A stretch of 7,347 nt of DNA, taken from NCBI GenBank assembly GCA_043770095.1, contig JAYVIR010000105.1, positions 1-7,347 of the forward strand. Direction: 5' to 3'. Below the pieces are notes generated by a model. It saw only the letters and a program-made list of their open reading frames with translations, made no database searches and was not told the DNA's origin. This DNA comes from JBGSUZ01 sp043770095 (lineage in GTDB: Bacteria; Bacillota; Clostridia; Peptostreptococcales; Acidaminobacteraceae). The position numbers and the translations under genes were made by a program. How positions within the stretch are numbered: the first letter of the stretch is position 1; every line of letters starts with the position of its first letter. Of the stretch, positions 6,397-7,347 are shown piece by piece.

Positions 6397-6929
6397 TCTT
6401 TATTATTGGCATTTGCCTTAGCATACTCATGTGGGGTTACCCGATTCAAGGACATGCACAATCGCTCAAAAGCGTAACGCTCAACCAACTGATTGAAGAG
6501 AGTGGTAAGTATGATGGAGAAGCGGTTATTGTAAACGGAGAAGCGCTTGTTGAAATTATGGAAAGAGGCAATGACGCATGGGTGAACATTAACGATGGCA
6601 CCAATGCGATGGGCATCTTTATGCCACTTGAAGAAGCAAAAAAAATCAAATTATTTGGAGAATATCATACCCTTGGAGATAAAATTGAGATTGAAGCCGT
6701 TTTTAATAGAAGCTGCAAAATCCATGGTGGTGATATGGAACTTCATTTTATCAAATATAAAAATATTACTCCTGGGCAGGATAGGGTGACACAAATTAAC
6801 AAGCAGAACTTGGCATTAGCAATAGGACTTACAATCATTACTATTCTCATGACATTTTATTACATGTCTGTTAGTGGACAATTCAAGCGTATGGCTAAAG
6901 GTATTGAGCATTTTAAGCAAAGAAAATAG
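6381..6929 (+). CDS. Membrane-anchored extracytoplasmic protein with probable OB-fold domain, unknown function
   Basis: I do not recognise a named family. The 182-residue protein has a signal peptide (KK at 3-4, hydrophobic core 5-19, likely cleavage after GHA at 24-26). An outside domain of about 100 residues (32-132) follows, with the strand pattern and phrases of an OB-fold (DGEAVIVNGEALVEIM, AWVNINDGTNAMGIFM, LGDKIEIEAVFNRS). A single membrane helix spans about 144-163, and a short basic cytoplasmic tail (KRMAKGIEHFKQRK) gives a positive-inside topology. One cysteine (C112) is exposed. The ATG lies inside the last codons of trkH (16-base overlap, different frame), so the gene belongs to the K+ transport operon and is likely translationally coupled. 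An accessory, sensing or assembly role for TrkH or the sensor kinase is inferred from context only. Confidence 0.8.
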   Translation: MEKKLIFIIGICLSILMWGYPIQGHAQSLKSVTLNQLIEESGKYDGEAVIVNGEALVEIMERGNDAWVNINDGTNAMGIFMPLEEAKKIKLFGEYHTLGDKIEIEAVFNRSCKIHGGDMELHFIKYKNITPGQDRVTQINKQNLALAIGLTIITILMTFYYMSVSGQFKRMAKGIEHFKQRK

Positions 6930-6946
6930 ACAGAAGCTCATTTTTT
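6905..6946 (+). terminator. Weak candidate terminator at the operon end
   Basis: TGAGC (6905-6909) can pair with GCTCA (6936-6940), directly followed by six T (6941-6946). The stem has only five pairs and the loop is 26 bases and includes the stop codon, so this is a poor terminator. Read-through into the next gene is possible. Confidence 0.22.
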
Positions 6947-6976
6947 CAATCCAATAATCCCTCAAAATGTGGTAGA

Positions 6977-6991
6977 CTATAAACAGTATAG
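6977..6991 (+). promoter_or_regulatory. Candidate -10 region with small dyad before the dehydrogenase gene
   Basis: CTATA (6977-6981) and TATAG (6987-6991) form a 5-bp inverted repeat with a 5-base loop, and TATAAA (6978-6983) could be a -10 box. No convincing -35 is seen 16-18 bases upstream. The rest of 6930-7058 shows nothing else I can name. Confidence 0.22.
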
Positions 6992-7044
6992 AAAAGTCGA
7001 TTACAGCTTTCAATTAGGGTAACCTTCAGATCGAATGGTGAAAA

Positions 7045-7051
7045 AAGGGAG
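7045..7051 (+). promoter_or_regulatory. Ribosome binding site deciding the TTG start of the dehydrogenase
   Basis: AAGGGAG lies 7 bases before the TTG at 7059. An in-frame ATG at 7035 and GTG at 7038 lie upstream, but neither has a ribosome binding site, and the site used here would fall inside that longer reading frame. Confidence 0.7.
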
Positions 7052-7058
7052 CGATGAT

Positions 7059-7347
7059 TTGAAAAATTTTATTTATCAAAATAAAACCGAAATGATTTTT
7101 GGTAAGGATACAGAAACACAAGTTGGCAAAAAAGTGAAAGGTCTTGCTAAAAAAGTCCTAATCCATTATGGTGGCGGCAGTGTTGTTGGCAGTGGCTTAT
7201 TGGATCGTATTAAAGCCTCTCTGGACGCAGAGGCAATTTCTTGGGTAGAGCTTGGCGGTGTTAAGCCAAACCCTCGAGTAGGGCTTGTCAGAGAAGGTAT
7301 TGCACTTTGTCGTGAACAGGGTGTTGACTTCATTTTAGCAGTTGGAG
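7059..7347 (+). CDS. Iron-containing alcohol dehydrogenase (butanol dehydrogenase type), 3' partial
   Basis: The visible 96 codons start with TTG and give the N-terminal Rossmann-like domain of a group III, iron-dependent alcohol dehydrogenase of the BdhA/BdhB/YqhD type. This cytoplasmic enzyme reduces aldehydes such as butyraldehyde with NAD(P)H during fermentation. Family hallmarks are the opening NFIYQNKTEMIFGKDTE, then KKVLIHYGGGSVVGSGLLDR (nucleotide-binding region), VELGGVKPNPR, and VDFILAVG, the entry to the GGGS phosphate-binding loop, which is cut by the window end. About 290 residues of a usual 385-390, including the metal ligands, lie outside. The TTG start is chosen because of the well-placed AAGGGAG and because family members begin at about this residue. 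Substrate and cofactor preference cannot be decided here. It is probably not part of the K+ operon, from which a 129-base gap separates it. Confidence 0.9.
   Translation, partial: MKNFIYQNKTEMIFGKDTETQVGKKVKGLAKKVLIHYGGGSVVGSGLLDRIKASLDAEAISWVELGGVKPNPRVGLVREGIALCREQGVDFILAVG

Noticed and set aside
6595..6789. Plus-strand open frame inside the OB-fold gene
   Set aside because: It is in an alternative frame, has no ribosome binding site or domain, and overlaps a gene with clear signal peptide and membrane helix.
6816..7013. Minus-strand open frame across the end of the OB-fold gene
   Set aside because: It has no family resemblance and no convincing start signal, and most of it is the shadow of the membrane helix and tail coding sequence.
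7035..7058. ATG at 7035 as the dehydrogenase start
   Set aside because: It is in frame but lacks a ribosome binding site, and the good AAGGGAG site at 7045-7051 would be inside the gene. The TTG at 7059 fits the family N-terminus better.

Overview
The window looks like chromosomal DNA of a low-GC Gram-positive anaerobe, probably a member of the Clostridia. The DNA is AT-rich, Shine-Dalgarno sites are strong and purine-rich, two genes appear to start with TTG, genes are tightly packed or overlapping, and the last gene resembles a clostridial-type iron-dependent butanol dehydrogenase. The genus cannot be read from the sequence.

Layout. Positions 1-1157 hold the 3' part of a MATE-family multidrug/cation antiporter gene that starts before the window. 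It is closed by a long, nearly symmetrical, bidirectional terminator (1186-1236). The 300-bp gap that follows is not empty. On the minus strand it holds a decayed start of an ABC-transporter ATP-binding gene with its ribosome binding site still in place (1263-1366). After an AT-rich stretch comes a promoter region carrying a 9-bp direct repeat at an 11-bp period, which resembles a KdpE-type operator (1474-1508).

The core of the window (1541-6929) is one compact plus-strand operon of six genes: a KdpD-like sensor histidine kinase lacking the large cytoplasmic KdpD N-terminus; a KdpE-like OmpR-family response regulator (TTG start overlapping the kinase stop); a two-domain TrkA protein (RCK_N + RCK_C); a second TrkA protein that has only the RCK_N domain; a TrkH-type K+ channel subunit; and a small signal-peptide-bearing, membrane-tethered protein with a probable OB-fold domain, overlapping the end of trkH. 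The likely logic is that the kinase senses K+ limitation or envelope/ionic stress, phosphorylates the regulator, and the regulator drives its own operon from the repeat-bearing promoter, so that a Trk-type transporter rather than KdpFABC is the output. The two unequal TrkA proteins would form the cytoplasmic gating ring on TrkH. The last protein is a candidate extracytoplasmic accessory factor of unknown role.

Positions 6930-7058 are an intergenic gap with only weak terminator and promoter candidates. From 7059 to the window end runs the start of an iron-containing (butanol) alcohol dehydrogenase gene with a TTG start, probably a separate transcription unit.

The most interesting points are the operon as a whole (a Kdp-type sensor pair wired to Trk), the asymmetric TrkA pair, the OB-fold membrane protein, the putative KdpE box, and the ABC-transporter relic.
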